A model generated the notes under the pieces. That model saw only the letters and a program-made list of their open reading frames with translations. It did no database searches and was not told where the DNA came from. Position numbers and translations under genes: made by a program. This document shows, in pieces, positions 1 to 8,302 of a stretch of 64,000 nt of DNA (the stretch's first letter is position 1; each line of letters begins with the position of its first letter). This DNA is from Bacteroidales bacterium UBA5833. GTDB lineage: Bacteria > Bacteroidota > Bacteroidia > Bacteroidales > Lentimicrobiaceae. The stretch lies in NCBI GenBank assembly GCA_002433025.1, contig DJGZ01000070.1, positions 62,001-126,000 on the forward strand. The letters are read 5' to 3'.

Positions 1-2
1 AG

Positions 3-1763
3 ACCCCTGCCCAGGTCAATCAGAAGATGCAGGCGTATTTAGGCGTCAACGATTACCACGTTGTTGAAGATCCCAACAATACTTACATAGACCACATCGA
101 CTGCTGGGGCAAATATCTGGCCACCAATAAAATCCTGATACGGTCGGTGCCTCCCTCCCACCCGCAATACGACGAAATAGAGGCAACCGTTGCTTACTTT
201 GCGTCGGTTACAACCCCGTGGGGCGTGCCTTATGAAATTTACCGGGTCAACACACCCCAGAACCAGCCCTATACCAATTCATTTATCCTCAACAACAAGG
301 TCTTCGTTCCGATAATGGGATCCCAGTATGATGAACCGGCCCTGGCAGTTTACCGCCAGGCAATGCCGGGATATAAGATTTTTGGGATTATGAGCCCTTC
401 AGGCACCCCCTGGGAATCAACCGATGCGCTTCATTGCCGTACCCATGAGATGGCAGATCCGGAAATGCTCAGAATCCGGCATATCCCGCTGCTCGGCAAT
501 ATTGAAACCGGCGGTACCCTGGCTTTTGCGGCCAATGTAACCGCATACAGCGGTGCGGAAGTGATTGCCGATTCGGTACTTCTGATTTACAGGATCAATC
601 CGAACCCATATTCAACCTATGATACGATTAAGATGATCAATTCCATGGGCGGAAACTGGTCGGCAACCCTGCCTGCCCCGGAATACGGCAGCACTGTTCA
701 ATACTACATCCATGCAGCAGATGCTTCCGGTCGCAGTGAAAATCATCCGTTTATCGGCCAACCGGACCCCCATGAGTTTTATATAGGAGAGCAGCTCTTC
801 GCACAGGCAGCCGCCACACCACAGATGCTGGAAGCCACCACCATGCAGAACGATACGGCCGGTTTATCACTCGGCCTCAGCAATCCCGGTCAAATCAGCC
901 TTAATTATTATATCTCGGTTTCAACGGACATCCCGGATACCCTAACCCGGACACTGACCAACAGCCCGGCCGCCACTGCTTATAATTACAATACATTGAC
1001 CGAGAGCGGATGGACTTCGCTGAGTCTCGCCGAACCGGGAACCATCATTGAACTGATTGTATCCTATAACTGGACCACTGACAACTACCCTTCGGAAGGC
1101 TCCTTCTGGGCAGAATCCCCTTCAGGAACCCTTGTAATGCTGGCCTCAGGTCAGACGAACGGCAGCTACGCAGTTTCCATGACCCGGATTGCCGGTGAAG
1201 AAATGCAGGGTATATGGAAATTCTGGATTGAAGACAGCTATGGAGACGGCGGTCACCAGGCAAAAAATATTTCTGTAAAGTTTGTCCGTGCCATACCCAC
1301 CGGCAACTGGCTGAGCGCTGACATTACCGAAGGCAACCTTGCTCCGGCCGGCACTCAGGAGATTTTAGTAACCTGCGATGCGACAGGAATGGAGCTTGGT
1401 ACGTATCATGGAAATCTGACCATTCTTTCAAACGACCCTGAGAATCCGGAGCTCATTATTCCGGTAACGATGACCGTCACGGTGAATACCTCTGCAGCAA
1501 CCGGATTCAGGGAGCCGGAAATCCGCGTGTATCCGAACCCGGGCGCCGGTGCATATAACATTGCAATTTCAGGAATGAGCAACCGTTCTGTCACCATAGA
1601 ACTGAGCGAACTCACCGGAAGAGTAATCATGCAGAAAGCATTTTACAACCATCAGGAGGGTGAAAGCCTGCATTTTGAAGTTCCGGGACTTCCGCAGGGC
1701 ATATATCTGCTGAATATTCAAGCGGACGGATACCGCAAAACGGTGAAACTGATCAGAAATTAG
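3..1763 (+). CDS. Peptidylarginine deiminase-like T9SS cargo protein (5' end outside window)
   Basis: The reading frame is already open at base 3, so the N-terminus is missing; about 586 residues are visible. Counting from the Met at base 27, the motif H23-I-D25-C-W-G-K, N84 (in Y-T-N-S) and C137 (in D-A-L-H-C-R-T-H) match the catalytic His/Asp, Asn and Cys of the Porphyromonas deiminase family, and the His-Cys spacing (114) is close to that of P. gingivalis PPAD (about 115). PPAD converts C-terminal arginine of proteins to citrulline. Beyond the catalytic domain are an Ig-like part (about 155-260), a proprotein-convertase P-domain-like beta region (about 285-425), an Ig/ASPM-like strand region, and a T9SS type A sorting domain from the Y-P-N-P motif (about residue 504) to the end. 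The product is therefore expected on the cell surface or secreted. An agmatine deiminase is less likely given the L-H-C-R active site and secretion tail. Arginine-binding residues lie in the unseen N-terminal part. Confidence 0.85.
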   Translation, partial: TPAQVNQKMQAYLGVNDYHVVEDPNNTYIDHIDCWGKYLATNKILIRSVPPSHPQYDEIEATVAYFASVTTPWGVPYEIYRVNTPQNQPYTNSFILNNKVFVPIMGSQYDEPALAVYRQAMPGYKIFGIMSPSGTPWESTDALHCRTHEMADPEMLRIRHIPLLGNIETGGTLAFAANVTAYSGAEVIADSVLLIYRINPNPYSTYDTIKMINSMGGNWSATLPAPEYGSTVQYYIHAADASGRSENHPFIGQPDPHEFYIGEQLFAQAAATPQMLEATTMQNDTAGLSLGLSNPGQISLNYYISVSTDIPDTLTRTLTNSPAATAYNYNTLTESGWTSLSLAEPGTIIELIVSYNWTTDNYPSEGSFWAESPSGTLVMLASGQTNGSYAVSMTRIAGEEMQGIWKFWIEDSYGDGGHQAKNISVKFVRAIPTGNWLSADITEGNLAPAGTQEILVTCDATGMELGTYHGNLTILSNDPENPELIIPVTMTVTVNTSAATGFREPEIRVYPNPGAGAYNIAISGMSNRSVTIELSELTGRVIMQKAFYNHQEGESLHFEVPGLPQGIYLLNIQADGYRKTVKLIRN

Positions 1764-1833
1764 CCGGAAGCCGGAACGGTGATTCCCCCCGGCTATGTAG
1801 TAGTCCAGAAGAAGTTTCAGGCCCCCTGAAGTA

Positions 1834-1878
1834 AAAAAAGAACACCCGCCGGCGGAGATCGCGGCGGGTGTTCTTTTT
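1834..1878. terminator. Bidirectional Rho-independent terminator
   Basis: A-rich tract, then arm AAGAACACCCGCCG, a short loop, arm CGGCGGGTGTTCTT and a T-run. It lies between two convergent genes and can serve both, because an A-run precedes and a T-run follows the hairpin. Confidence 0.85.
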
Positions 1879-1898
1879 GATGTTTGTGCTGAAGGTGA

Positions 1899-3269
1899 TT
1901 AAAACATAAATCCCAGATTGATATACATTCCTTTCTCGCCATCCCGCTTATCGCCGGCAAGACCGTAATCAACCGCCACGATGAAGTTCTGATTCATGGC
2001 GATGCGCAGCCCTGCGCCATAGGAGATGTGTAAACCCTGATCTTCCGATTTAAACAAGGCTGTTTTCTCATCCTCCGGAATACCTGCCAGATTCATATCC
2101 ATGGTTTTAGTAATCATGCCCATATCGCTGAATCCGTTCAGTGAAAAGTAAAAATTCTGCTTCCACTTATGGAATTTCAGGAACTTGTATCGGAGTTCAA
2201 AATTGCCATAGGTAAATGCATCGCCGACCACCCTGTTGCGAAGAATGCCCCTGAGCGAGCGGGCCCCGCCAAGACCATCGTTTTTCGTTGATTTGGTATA
2301 TGTATTGATCATGTAGGGCTGCATATAAAAAGGGGCCTTCCCGTCGATGGTTCCCTGCCAGCCCAGCCGGTAAGCGAAGGTAAGGGTGTTCTTTTTGAGC
2401 GTCAGGTACTGAAGGTGCGTAAGGGCCAGTTTCGTATAGGCTGTTTCGCTGTTTCCCAAAAAACGCGGGGCTGTCATAATTACCATTTCCGACCAGATTC
2501 CCCGGTTGGGATTGGGTTCATTGTCGCGGGTGTCGTAAACAAGGCCGGCCTTCAGGAAATTATGTGTTCCTCCGTCAGCCTCTTCGGCGGGGATCAAACC
2601 CCATTTTACATATTTGTCATAAAGCCCTTCCTCCTCCGGCAGCAAATCCTCTTCATCGCGCCCCTTATTGAGTTTTTCAATATCCACGGAGCCAATCCTG
2701 GAATTGAAAAATCCGTAACCTGCGGCCCATCTCAGGGGCAGGTCACCGATTTTCTGCTGAAAATCAAGGGTTATCCTTGCCAGTTTTCTTTCGTGCCGGT
2801 AAAAAACACGCGTAATGTACGCGGGATCTTCTTCATCAGTAAATGAAGGATTGTAAATGGATTCATATCCGTTGAACCCGTAGAAGTCCAGGGCCTGCTC
2901 CGTAAGAAAACTGAAATCAGCCGTAACCCTGATATGGTGTGGCAAAAGGTACTTTGAATCAAAGAAAACCTGATTGATGCCGCTTCCCTTGGTCGTACGC
3001 GACCATTCCGCATACAGCGACCAGCGGTAATCCGGATATACTGTACCATCGCCATACTGGAACAGGTTGGCCAGCAGTCCGTACTGAAATCCAATGTCAG
3101 AATCGAAGGCTACGGCAGGCAAGGCTCCAAGGTTAAGCCCCTTTTTCGACTGCTCTGCCACCGTCAGATTAACAGTGTCGGCTTGCGCCATAACCTGAAC
3201 AGGAGAAAACACAAGAAAGCAGCAGGCTGCGGCAGCTGCAACCTTCAGCAATAAAATTATCTTTTTCAT
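1899..3269 (-). CDS. BamA/TamA-type (Omp85) outer membrane beta-barrel protein without POTRA domains
   Basis: 456 residues from the Met at 3269, chosen because M-K-K-I-I-L-L-L starts a typical signal peptide ending at V-M-A-Q-A; a Met 15 codons upstream would bury it. The body is a beta-barrel rich in alternating aromatic strands. Near residue 350 it has G-G-A-R-S-L-R-G, the form of the Omp85 lid-loop R-G motif, followed by the barrel closing strands (N-F-E-L-R-Y-K-F), and it ends in F-M-F. No POTRA repeats fit in the short N-terminus, so it resembles the short Bacteroidota 'surface antigen' members rather than BamA itself. A role in membrane insertion or transport is inferred only from the family. 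It is convergent with the deiminase-like gene, sharing its terminator. Confidence 0.75.
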   Translation of the reverse strand: MKKIILLLKVAAAAACCFLVFSPVQVMAQADTVNLTVAEQSKKGLNLGALPAVAFDSDIGFQYGLLANLFQYGDGTVYPDYRWSLYAEWSRTTKGSGINQVFFDSKYLLPHHIRVTADFSFLTEQALDFYGFNGYESIYNPSFTDEEDPAYITRVFYRHERKLARITLDFQQKIGDLPLRWAAGYGFFNSRIGSVDIEKLNKGRDEEDLLPEEEGLYDKYVKWGLIPAEEADGGTHNFLKAGLVYDTRDNEPNPNRGIWSEMVIMTAPRFLGNSETAYTKLALTHLQYLTLKKNTLTFAYRLGWQGTIDGKAPFYMQPYMINTYTKSTKNDGLGGARSLRGILRNRVVGDAFTYGNFELRYKFLKFHKWKQNFYFSLNGFSDMGMITKTMDMNLAGIPEDEKTALFKSEDQGLHISYGAGLRIAMNQNFIVAVDYGLAGDKRDGEKGMYINLGFMF

Positions 3270-3397
3270 CGGCTTCGGTTTAAAGAATGGCCGAAGATAG
3301 GGAATGAAAAACAATAAATCAACGGGGCAGAAAAAAAACTAGCAGCCGTTGTCATCAGCAGCAAAATCAATAAATCAGATAAAGGCTAACTGGATTA

Positions 3398-3700
3398 TCA
3401 GACACAAACAATCTGAATGGCATGGAGGCTGGTGTGCCGGCCCTCTTTTTTACAATAAGGGCAATCCCCTATTGGCTCGGTAAAATCAACACCACATCTT
3501 ACACAGCGATAACGCTGAATGTTCAACACGTGCGCCGGTGCTGAAAGTTTGTACACCAGAAGGCCGGCAAGCGGTGTCAGCAACATGCTGAATAAAAAAA
3601 CTTTCAGCCGCCCTATCTTTTTACGGACTGCCAGTGCAGATATCAATAAAGAAAGGATCAGATAAATCAATAAAAGCGAGATAAACCAGGCAATGGTCAT
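3398..3700 (-). CDS. Small two-TM membrane protein with C-terminal zinc ribbon, function unknown
   Basis: 100 residues. The first half is two hydrophobic segments (about 3-22 and 34-51) separated by a basic loop (V-R-K-K-I-G-R). The second half holds C-V-R-C followed by C-P-Y-C with about 11 residues between, a treble-clef or zinc-ribbon layout, so the ribbon probably sits on one face of the inner membrane. No specific family recognised. A TAATTTTG -7 element lies about 45 bp upstream. It is a stand-alone gene; it could be a small sensor or a scaffold, but nothing in the context shows which. Confidence 0.6.
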   Translation of the reverse strand: MTIAWFISLLLIYLILSLLISALAVRKKIGRLKVFLFSMLLTPLAGLLVYKLSAPAHVLNIQRYRCVRCGVDFTEPIGDCPYCKKEGRHTSLHAIQIVCV

Positions 3701-3744
3701 AGTAAAAGAGATTATTTAGTGTCACACGTTTTAATAGAGTGCCG

Positions 3745-3752
3745 CAAAATTA
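3745..3752 (-). promoter_or_regulatory. Candidate -7 element (TAnnTTTG) for the zinc-ribbon gene
   Basis: On the minus strand it reads TAATTTTG, a full match to TAnnTTTG. The upstream TTG is not clean at the expected 19-20 bp spacing, so this is only a half-promoter match. Confidence 0.35.
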
Positions 3753-3915
3753 CTGATTCATGGCATTCTGCCACACTCCGTTGTAAAACTATTTATGGCC
3801 GGTAGGTCAAAAAGTAATCAGAAATACGTAAGATTCTCATAAAAATTGACCGGCCCCCTGCATACCGGGCAAAACAATTTTCCATACCTTAGCATGTTTT
3901 CAAAAAAAACTGCGG

Positions 3916-5265
3916 TTGAAAAAAGCAATCAGAAACTCAGCGATCCGTAAGGGAGATAAAAAGGTAATCCATGGGTGGGTGATGTACGACTGGGCAAACT
4001 CGGTTTACCAGTTGACCATAGCCTCGACAATTTTTCCCATCTATTACAATCAGGTTACCCGCAGTGGCCCGGATGACTTTACGGTCAGTTTTTTCGGTCT
4101 GGAAGTGATCAACACCGTGCTCTATTCATGGTCCATTGCTGCCGCCTACCTGATTGTCGCTTTTTTTTCGCCGATGTTGTCTTCGCTGGCCGACTATACC
4201 GGTAGACGAAAGTCTTTCATGCAGTTCTTTACCTGGCTTGGGGCCATTTCCTGCGGAGCGCTGTTTTTCTTTAACAGCTCCAACGTTGAACTCGGCATTA
4301 TCGCGTTTACACTTGGTACCGTGGGTTACGGCGGCAGCATAGTATTTTACAACTCTTTCCTTCCCGTGATCTGCGAAACGGCTGATCAGGACAGGGTGAG
4401 TGCCCGCGGATATTCGCTCGGTTACCTCGGGGGCGTGGTACTGCTGCTTTTTAACCTGCTGATGATCATGAAACCGGAATGGTTTGGCATCAGCGATCCC
4501 TTTCTGCCGGCGCGCATCTCTTTTCTGACCGTCTTTCTCTGGTGGATAGGATTTTCGCAGATCACTTTCAGGCGCCTGCCAAGGTACACTTACAGAAAGC
4601 GGAGAAAAGACAAGGAAACCAACATCTTTCTGGAGGGATACAAAGAACTTGACAAGGTCTTCCAAAAAGTAAAAAGCTCCCGGAAGCTGAGCTTTTACCT
4701 GATCGGCTTCTTTTTTGTGATGATGGGACTGCTTACGGTTATGTTTATGGCAGCTACCTACGGCGAAAAGGAGATCGGACTGAAGGAGGATGTGCTGATC
4801 CCGACCATACTGATCATTCAACTGGTGGGCATGGGCGGCGCCTGGATGTTCTCCCGGCTGTCTGCCCGTTTCGGCAACCTGCAGGCCCTGCTGATCTCAG
4901 TTATCGCCTGGATTCTGATCTGCGTGGGCGCTTATTACATCAGCAATTCCCTGCAGTTTATGATCGCTGCATTCTTTATCGGTATAGTTATGGGCGGATC
5001 ACAAGCCCTTGCCAGATCGACCTATAGTAAGATGCTGCCTGAAGAAACCACTGAACACACCAGTTACTTCAGCTTTTACGACGTGATGGAAAAACTGGCC
5101 ACCGTTGCCGGCACATTCAGCTTTGGCATTATAGAAGCTATTACGGGAAGTATGAGGTATTCCGTGCTGGCCATTACTTTATTCTTTATCATCGGAACAG
5201 TTTTTCTGCTGTTGACATTAAGGGTAGTAAACCAAAAAAGCCCGGCCGGCAAAATTCAAAAATAA
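3916..5265 (+). CDS. MFS permease of the UMF1 / Atg22-like family
   Basis: 449 residues with about 12 membrane segments. The first helix carries M-Y-D-W-A-N-S, the hallmark of the UMF1 (vacuole effluxer Atg22-like) family, and the sequence D-Y-T-G-R-R-K lies in the usual MFS loop 2-3 position. Bacteroidota members are annotated as MFS transporters of unknown substrate; yeast Atg22 exports amino acids from the vacuole. The start is a TTG at 3916, taken because the residues K-G-D-K-K-V-I just before the first helix fit the family; there is no in-frame ATG upstream of helix 1. An ATG at 3893 in another frame would join after a single-base deletion (see findings). EcsC-family gene follows 71 bp later. 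Confidence 0.8.
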   Translation: MKKAIRNSAIRKGDKKVIHGWVMYDWANSVYQLTIASTIFPIYYNQVTRSGPDDFTVSFFGLEVINTVLYSWSIAAAYLIVAFFSPMLSSLADYTGRRKSFMQFFTWLGAISCGALFFFNSSNVELGIIAFTLGTVGYGGSIVFYNSFLPVICETADQDRVSARGYSLGYLGGVVLLLFNLLMIMKPEWFGISDPFLPARISFLTVFLWWIGFSQITFRRLPRYTYRKRRKDKETNIFLEGYKELDKVFQKVKSSRKLSFYLIGFFFVMMGLLTVMFMAATYGEKEIGLKEDVLIPTILIIQLVGMGGAWMFSRLSARFGNLQALLISVIAWILICVGAYYISNSLQFMIAAFFIGIVMGGSQALARSTYSKMLPEETTEHTSYFSFYDVMEKLATVAGTFSFGIIEAITGSMRYSVLAITLFFIIGTVFLLLTLRVVNQKSPAGKIQK

Positions 5266-5271
5266 GCCCGC

Positions 5272-5321
5272 AATTCAACCAATCTTTTTAGGCCAGGCTA
5301 TCACTGACTCATGGTTGAATT
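5272..5321. repeat. Inverted repeat (10-bp perfect arms) between permease and EcsC genes
   Basis: AATTCAACCA at 5272-5281 and TGGTTGAATT at 5312-5321 are exact inverted copies around a 30-nt loop. No T-run follows, so it is not a classical terminator; it may be an RNA structure or a protein-binding site. Confidence 0.45.
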
Positions 5322-5336
5322 CTGCCAAAACAGTTT

Positions 5337-5975
5337 ATGCTGAAACTAACAAACCGGAAATCATTACTTCATCTGCTTGATATGCTTTATGAAAAGGCAT
5401 TGACAGGACTTCCGGGCACCGGCACAGCTATTGAACTCGGAGATTCTTACCTGAAGCAGGAAGGCACATTGCGCAGGCAGGTCGACACCTTAATCCGAAT
5501 GCAGAACATTAAAGCCGGCTCCAGCGGATTTCTTACCGGGCTTGGAGGAATTATCACCCTGCCGGTCACCTTCCCTGCAAATCTGGTAAGCGTTTTATAT
5601 ATTCAGATAAGAATGGTGGCTGCCATTGCTTACATGGGAGGATTCGACCTGCGCGACGACCGCGTGAAAACACTGGTTTACCTTTGCCTTGCCGGTAATG
5701 CAGCAAAAGACATCCTGCAGGAAGCCGGCATTTTACTGGGAAAGAATTTAACATCACGTTTGATCGGTAATATTTCCGCTAAAACAATCCAGGCCATCAA
5801 TCAAAAAGTCGGGATCACCCTGCTCTCAAAAAGCGGCGGAAAAGGGATTATCAATCCCGTGAAAGCGGTTCCCCTGGCCGGCGGCCTGATAGGCGGCGCT
5901 TTTGATGCAGCACTTACCAACGTCATCGGAAATACCGCCAGAGGTATCTTTATACCCAAAACTCCGGCCCGGTAG
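5337..5975 (+). CDS. EcsC family protein
   Basis: 212 residues resembling the EcsC protein family (named after Bacillus subtilis EcsC; biochemical role unknown). Visible marks are a glycine-rich hydrophobic stretch near 60-85 (G-F-L-T-G-L-G-G), the P-A-N-L-V-S-V-L-Y-I-Q segment, and the end with G-G-L-I-G-G-A-F-D-A, typical of this family. No signal peptide is present, so a membrane-associated cytoplasmic protein is likely. It follows the UMF1 permease on the same strand with 71 bp and a hairpin-forming inverted repeat between them, so co-transcription is possible but not assured. Confidence 0.7.
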   Translation: MLKLTNRKSLLHLLDMLYEKALTGLPGTGTAIELGDSYLKQEGTLRRQVDTLIRMQNIKAGSSGFLTGLGGIITLPVTFPANLVSVLYIQIRMVAAIAYMGGFDLRDDRVKTLVYLCLAGNAAKDILQEAGILLGKNLTSRLIGNISAKTIQAINQKVGITLLSKSGGKGIINPVKAVPLAGGLIGGAFDAALTNVIGNTARGIFIPKTPAR

Positions 5976-6042
5976 TGGTAGTTCCTTTGCCTCAGCAAGA
6001 TAAGCAGACCATATCAGGTCAGAAATAAATTCAGTCTCCCTC

Positions 6043-6072
6043 TTGTAATTAAAAATTTACCCGATACATTTG
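6043..6072 (+). promoter_or_regulatory. Bacteroidota-type promoter for the M3 peptidase gene
   Basis: TTG at 6043-6045, 19 bp spacer, then TACATTTG at 6065-6072. Both elements match the -33 TTG / -7 TAnnTTTG consensus with correct spacing. It lies 42 bp before the start codon. Confidence 0.7.
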
Positions 6073-6114
6073 CACCGTTTTCAATCAAACATTTCCAATT
6101 AAACTAAATTTTTC

Positions 6115-8235
6115 ATGAAAAACCTCCTGCTTCCACTACTCACCATGGCCATCCTCACCTTTACCGGATGTCGGCAAAAGCAAACAGCCACAGAACCGGA
6201 AAATCCATTCTTTTCGGAGTATACCACCCCATTTCAGGTACCCCCGTTCGACAAGATTGACACCTCGCATTACCTGCCTGCTTTCATTGAAGGGATCAGG
6301 CAACAGGCCGAAGAAATTGCAGCCATAACAGAAAATCCTGAAGCGCCTGATTTTGAAAACACCATCCTTGCCTATGATAAATCAGGGAAGCTGCTCAACA
6401 GGGTCAGTTATGTCTTCTATAATCTCAACGGCGCCCATACCAATGATCAGATGCAGGAGATTGCCCGGAAGATTTCCCCGCTGATGTCGAAGCATCAGGA
6501 TGATATCTCTATGAATCCGGAACTTTTCAGCCGGATTAAAAAAGTGTATGAAAAGCGGCATGAATCAGGTCTCGATGATCAGCAGATCAGGGTTGTTGAG
6601 AAGTATTACCGCGATTTTGAGCGCCAGGGGGCGAATCTCCCTGCCCGTGAACAGGAAACGCTCAGGAAAATCAATGAAGAGCTTGCCATGCTGCAGGTAA
6701 AATTCGGGGAAAACCAACTGGCAGAAATCAATAAAAATTTCAAACTGGTGATTGATAAGCAGGAGGATCTGGCAGGGTTACCGGAAGGGGTGATTGCCGC
6801 CGCTGCCGAAACCGCCGGAAGCACCGGTGACGAAGGCAAATGGGTATTCACCCTGGCAAAACCCAGCCTGATTCCTTTTTTACAATATGCCGATAACCGC
6901 AACCTCAGGGAAAAACTTTACCGGGGATATTTTATGAGGGGCAACAACGACAATGCCAACGACAACAAACAGATTGTAAAAGACATTGTAAGGCTGAGGG
7001 CCGAAAAAGCCAGGCTGCTCGGGTTCGACAATTTTGCCGCCTATGTTATTGATGAGAATATGGCTAAAACCACAGATAATGTGGACAAATTCCTGAGCAA
7101 TCTGTTCCGCTCAGCCCTGCCCGTAGCCAAAAATGATCTTGCCGAAATGCAGAAAATTGCCAATGCGGAAGGCAACAGCTTTAAACTCGAATCATGGGAC
7201 TGGTGGTATTATGCCGAAAAACTGCGTAAACAGAAATATGATCTGGATGAAACACAGATCAAACCTTACCTGAAGCTTGAAAACGTGAGGGACGGGATGT
7301 TTGAGGTTGCCCATAAGCTGTATGGTATTACATTTTCTAAACTAACAAATCTGCCTGTTTATCAGAAAGATGTTGAAACTTTTGAAGTTAAGGAAGCTGA
7401 TGGCTCCCATCTTGGAATTCTTTATCTCGACTACTTCCCGCGTGCCGAAAAGAGCGGGGGCGCCTGGTGTACCGGATTTCAGCCGGCAGGATGGGAAAAC
7501 GGCAAAAAAGTTGATCCCATCGTTTCCATTGTATGCAATTTTACCCCGCCTTCGGGAAATGTACCGGCCCTTTTGAGCTGGGATGAAACCACCACCCTCT
7601 TCCATGAATTCGGACATGCACTGCATGGTCTGTTTACGGAAGGCAAATACACCAGAACCGCGGGAAATGTCGCAAGAGACTTTGTTGAACTGCCTTCACA
7701 GATCATGGAAAACTGGGCGGGGGAACCCGAGGTGCTTCGCATGTTTGCCAGGCATTACGAAACCAGTGAAATCATTCCCGACGCGCTGATTGAGAAGCTT
7801 ACCAATTCCAGTCATTTCAACCAGGGATTTACCACCGTTGAATACATTGCCGCGTCTATCCTTGACCTTGATTATCATAAACTTAAATCTCCGGCAATGG
7901 TTGAGGATGTAAATGCCTTTGAAAAAGAAGCCATGGACAGGATCGGCCTTATCCCGGAAATTCTCCCGCGTTACCGCACCACCTATTTCTCTCATATTTT
8001 CGACGGGGGCTATGCTGCCGGATATTATGTGTACCTCTGGGCCGCGGTGCTCGATTCCGATGCATTTGATTATTTCAGGCAATCAGGCGATATCTTTAAC
8101 AAGGAGCTGGCAGCTGCATTCAGAAAGTACTGCCTGGCCGAGAACGGAAATGATGAAGGCATGGAACAATACAGAAAATTCAGGGGACAGGATCCATCGC
8201 AGGAACCACTGCTGAAAAAACGCGGGTTAAAATAG
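6115..8235 (+). CDS. dcp: M3 family peptidyl-dipeptidase, lipoprotein
   Basis: 706 residues, the usual length for Dcp-type oligopeptidases. The zinc site H-E-F-G-H at residues 497-501 is intact within the F-H-E-F-G-H-A-L-H-G-L signature, with the following D-F-V-E-L-P-S-Q supplying the downstream Glu ligand. The family removes C-terminal dipeptides from oligopeptides. The N-terminus is a lipoprotein signal (hydrophobic run then F-T-G-C, Cys about 19), so unlike cytoplasmic E. coli Dcp this enzyme is membrane-anchored outside the cytoplasm. A good promoter precedes it and a strong terminator follows, so it is monocistronic. It may finish peptides produced by the secreted proteases in this window (inference). 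Confidence 0.92.
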   Translation: MKNLLLPLLTMAILTFTGCRQKQTATEPENPFFSEYTTPFQVPPFDKIDTSHYLPAFIEGIRQQAEEIAAITENPEAPDFENTILAYDKSGKLLNRVSYVFYNLNGAHTNDQMQEIARKISPLMSKHQDDISMNPELFSRIKKVYEKRHESGLDDQQIRVVEKYYRDFERQGANLPAREQETLRKINEELAMLQVKFGENQLAEINKNFKLVIDKQEDLAGLPEGVIAAAAETAGSTGDEGKWVFTLAKPSLIPFLQYADNRNLREKLYRGYFMRGNNDNANDNKQIVKDIVRLRAEKARLLGFDNFAAYVIDENMAKTTDNVDKFLSNLFRSALPVAKNDLAEMQKIANAEGNSFKLESWDWWYYAEKLRKQKYDLDETQIKPYLKLENVRDGMFEVAHKLYGITFSKLTNLPVYQKDVETFEVKEADGSHLGILYLDYFPRAEKSGGAWCTGFQPAGWENGKKVDPIVSIVCNFTPPSGNVPALLSWDETTTLFHEFGHALHGLFTEGKYTRTAGNVARDFVELPSQIMENWAGEPEVLRMFARHYETSEIIPDALIEKLTNSSHFNQGFTTVEYIAASILDLDYHKLKSPAMVEDVNAFEKEAMDRIGLIPEILPRYRTTYFSHIFDGGYAAGYYVYLWAAVLDSDAFDYFRQSGDIFNKELAAAFRKYCLAENGNDEGMEQYRKFRGQDPSQEPLLKKRGLK

Positions 8236-8255
8236 CCTGACCGGCATAAGGGAAC

Positions 8256-8290
8256 AAAGCGGCAGCATCCAAAAACATGCTGCCGCTTTT
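8256..8290. terminator. Bidirectional terminator
   Basis: Arms AAAGCGGCAGCAT and ATGCTGCCGCTTT are perfect complements around an 8-nt loop, followed by T's. It separates convergent dcp and the SulP gene. Confidence 0.9.
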
Positions 8291-8302
8291 ATTTAAGGCT
8301 TC

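Noticed and set aside
4126..4821. 231-codon minus-strand open frame inside the UMF1 permease gene
   Set aside because: Hydrophilic His/Lys/Gln-rich frame that mirrors a membrane protein on the other strand; no independent support.
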